A stretch of 64,000 nucleotides of DNA from Rhabdophis nuchalis (lineage: Eukaryota; Chordata; Lepidosauria; Squamata; Natricidae), in contig CM077643.1 of NCBI GenBank assembly GCA_039707465.1, forward strand, positions 321,661,919 to 321,725,918, in the 5' to 3' direction. Shown one piece after another: positions 62,763 through 64,000 of the stretch (positions are counted from its first letter, which is position 1; each line of letters begins with the position of its first letter). The notes under the pieces are model-generated. The model saw only the letters and a program-made list of their open reading frames with translations. It was not told the origin of the DNA and searched no databases. Position numbers and translations under genes: made by a program.

Positions 62763-64000
62763 TGTTTGTGAATTTTGCTTAATTAAAAAAAAATCAGGAG
62801 ATGGACGTCAAAGTGACAGCACACACACACACACACACACACGAAATGTTCTGCTTTCTGTAATTTCTATATCTATATAAATATTGTTGCCTATGAAACA
62901 AATGATTGATTGCATCACCTCCTCTAATAAATTATCAATATCTAAATTAAAATTCCTTCTGATGCACAACAAACCAGATCTCTTTCAAAGCAATTGATTC
63001 TTATTAGAATTCGGTGCTTTATTTCAGTGAAGCTCCTGGGTTCAATTTCTGGGTTCGATTTCTTTCCGTTAAATCTGATTATGAAGGCAAGTATGATTTA
63101 TTAGATCACTGGCCCATCTAGCTGAATACTTGCACTTGTTCCAGGATTTCAGAGAGGGCCTTTTCCCAGCCCTACCTGGAAGGCCAACAACAACAAAGGA
63201 TTAAACCTGAGAAACGTGCATGTATCTTTGCCATGGAGCAAGCCGCACCCAAACATCCATACAAGAGCACATGGTTACTATGGTCCTGAAATACAATAGA
63301 GCATCAAAGGCTTAAGTTTATTGACCCATTACTGTATACCAGAAGCCAAGTTTTTTATTTTATCTATAGCACTATTCAGTACAAAACAGTCCAGTAGCAA
63401 CAGTTCTGACTTTTACTGTGAAAGGAGGGAAATAAAGCAGGTTGATTACTCTTGATTTCAGTCTTCCCCTCACTTTCATTGTTCTGAATAATAATAATAT
63501 CCTTCTTGTAAGCAGCTAAGTAAAAATTGCTTGGCCGAAAGCCCAAAAGTCAATCAATGAATCTGAGTGTCGCTATTCAGGAATACTTGAAATTAACACA
63601 AGCAAACAAACAGAACAAAAGACCCACAGTGTCAGACAAAAATCCAAATTCACTAGTTATCATTTTATTGACTTTAGGAACTCCCTTTTCAAGAATGGAA
63701 CACAGAAGGTAGCACGATTTCTGTGGTAGCCAAACATAGTAGGAAATTCCTTGGTTCCAAATCCAAATACAGTTAAATAGACTTTGCTCTATCAGCAAAG
63801 GTTAAGTAAGTATTGCTGTTGAAAAATTGAGCAGTCAATCAAGACAAAAATGGGCAATCTCTTTGTTATGACAACACATCTTTGTTTCAATACTTCAGAT
63901 TTCAACATTCATGATGTACTGAAGAGAAGCACGACATGCAAACAAAACAGAATGGGAAGTTATATAGTAAATTAAATCCTTATGGCCTGCCTTCATCCAT
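62763..64000. other. Unassigned upstream flank
   Basis: A (CA)n tract at 62820-62842; otherwise no feature recognised. Confidence 0.35.

Overview
This is vertebrate nuclear DNA, almost certainly from a squamate reptile and most likely a snake. It has one split gene with long introns. It also carries the usual squamate repeats: CR1/L2-group LINEs, BovB (RTE) LINE 3' ends, a Sauria-type SINE, CORE-SINEs, an L1 3' end, many short non-autonomous hAT-like elements with 8-bp target duplications, and long GATA/TTTC/TTCC/CA arrays. Nothing prokaryotic (operon, CRISPR, plasmid) is present.

The only host protein-coding gene I can support lies on the minus strand, from the start codon at 57571 to the stop at 15747. 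Thirteen coding exons join with consistent phases and GT/AG borders into an uninterrupted reading frame of 605 codons. The product is a FERM-domain protein of the FRMD6 (Willin)/FRMD1 pair. Remembered similarity to FRMD6 is clear but too low for a squamate FRMD6 orthologue, so FRMD1 is the better name. The FERM domain is encoded by exons 1-9 (57.6-21.9 kb), a Ser-rich and acidic linker by exons 10-12, and a conserved tail ending in FVV by exon 13. A candidate poly(A) signal lies at 15293-15288.

Layout: 0-15.2 kb is downstream of the gene (L2, hAT-like elements, L1 3' end with a local 200-bp tandem duplication, Sauria SINE, CR1, BovB). 15.2-57.6 kb is the gene. Its largest intron (intron 1, about 13.7 kb) holds an alternating array of tRNA-like repeat units (45.1-46.6 kb), a nearly full-coding CR1/L2-group LINE (46.6-49.6 kb) with one frameshift, and two nested-transposon blocks (53.0-54.1 and 54.6-55.6 kb). 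57.6-64 kb is upstream flank with repeats and no gene I recognise.

The most unusual structures are the tRNA-like repeat array with a perfect 59-bp inverted repeat, the BovB copy whose 3' end has been replaced by a perfect 19-bp hairpin, and a hAT remnant that keeps transposase-like coding sequence between exact target duplications. All family names are from sequence recognition and memory; no search was run.
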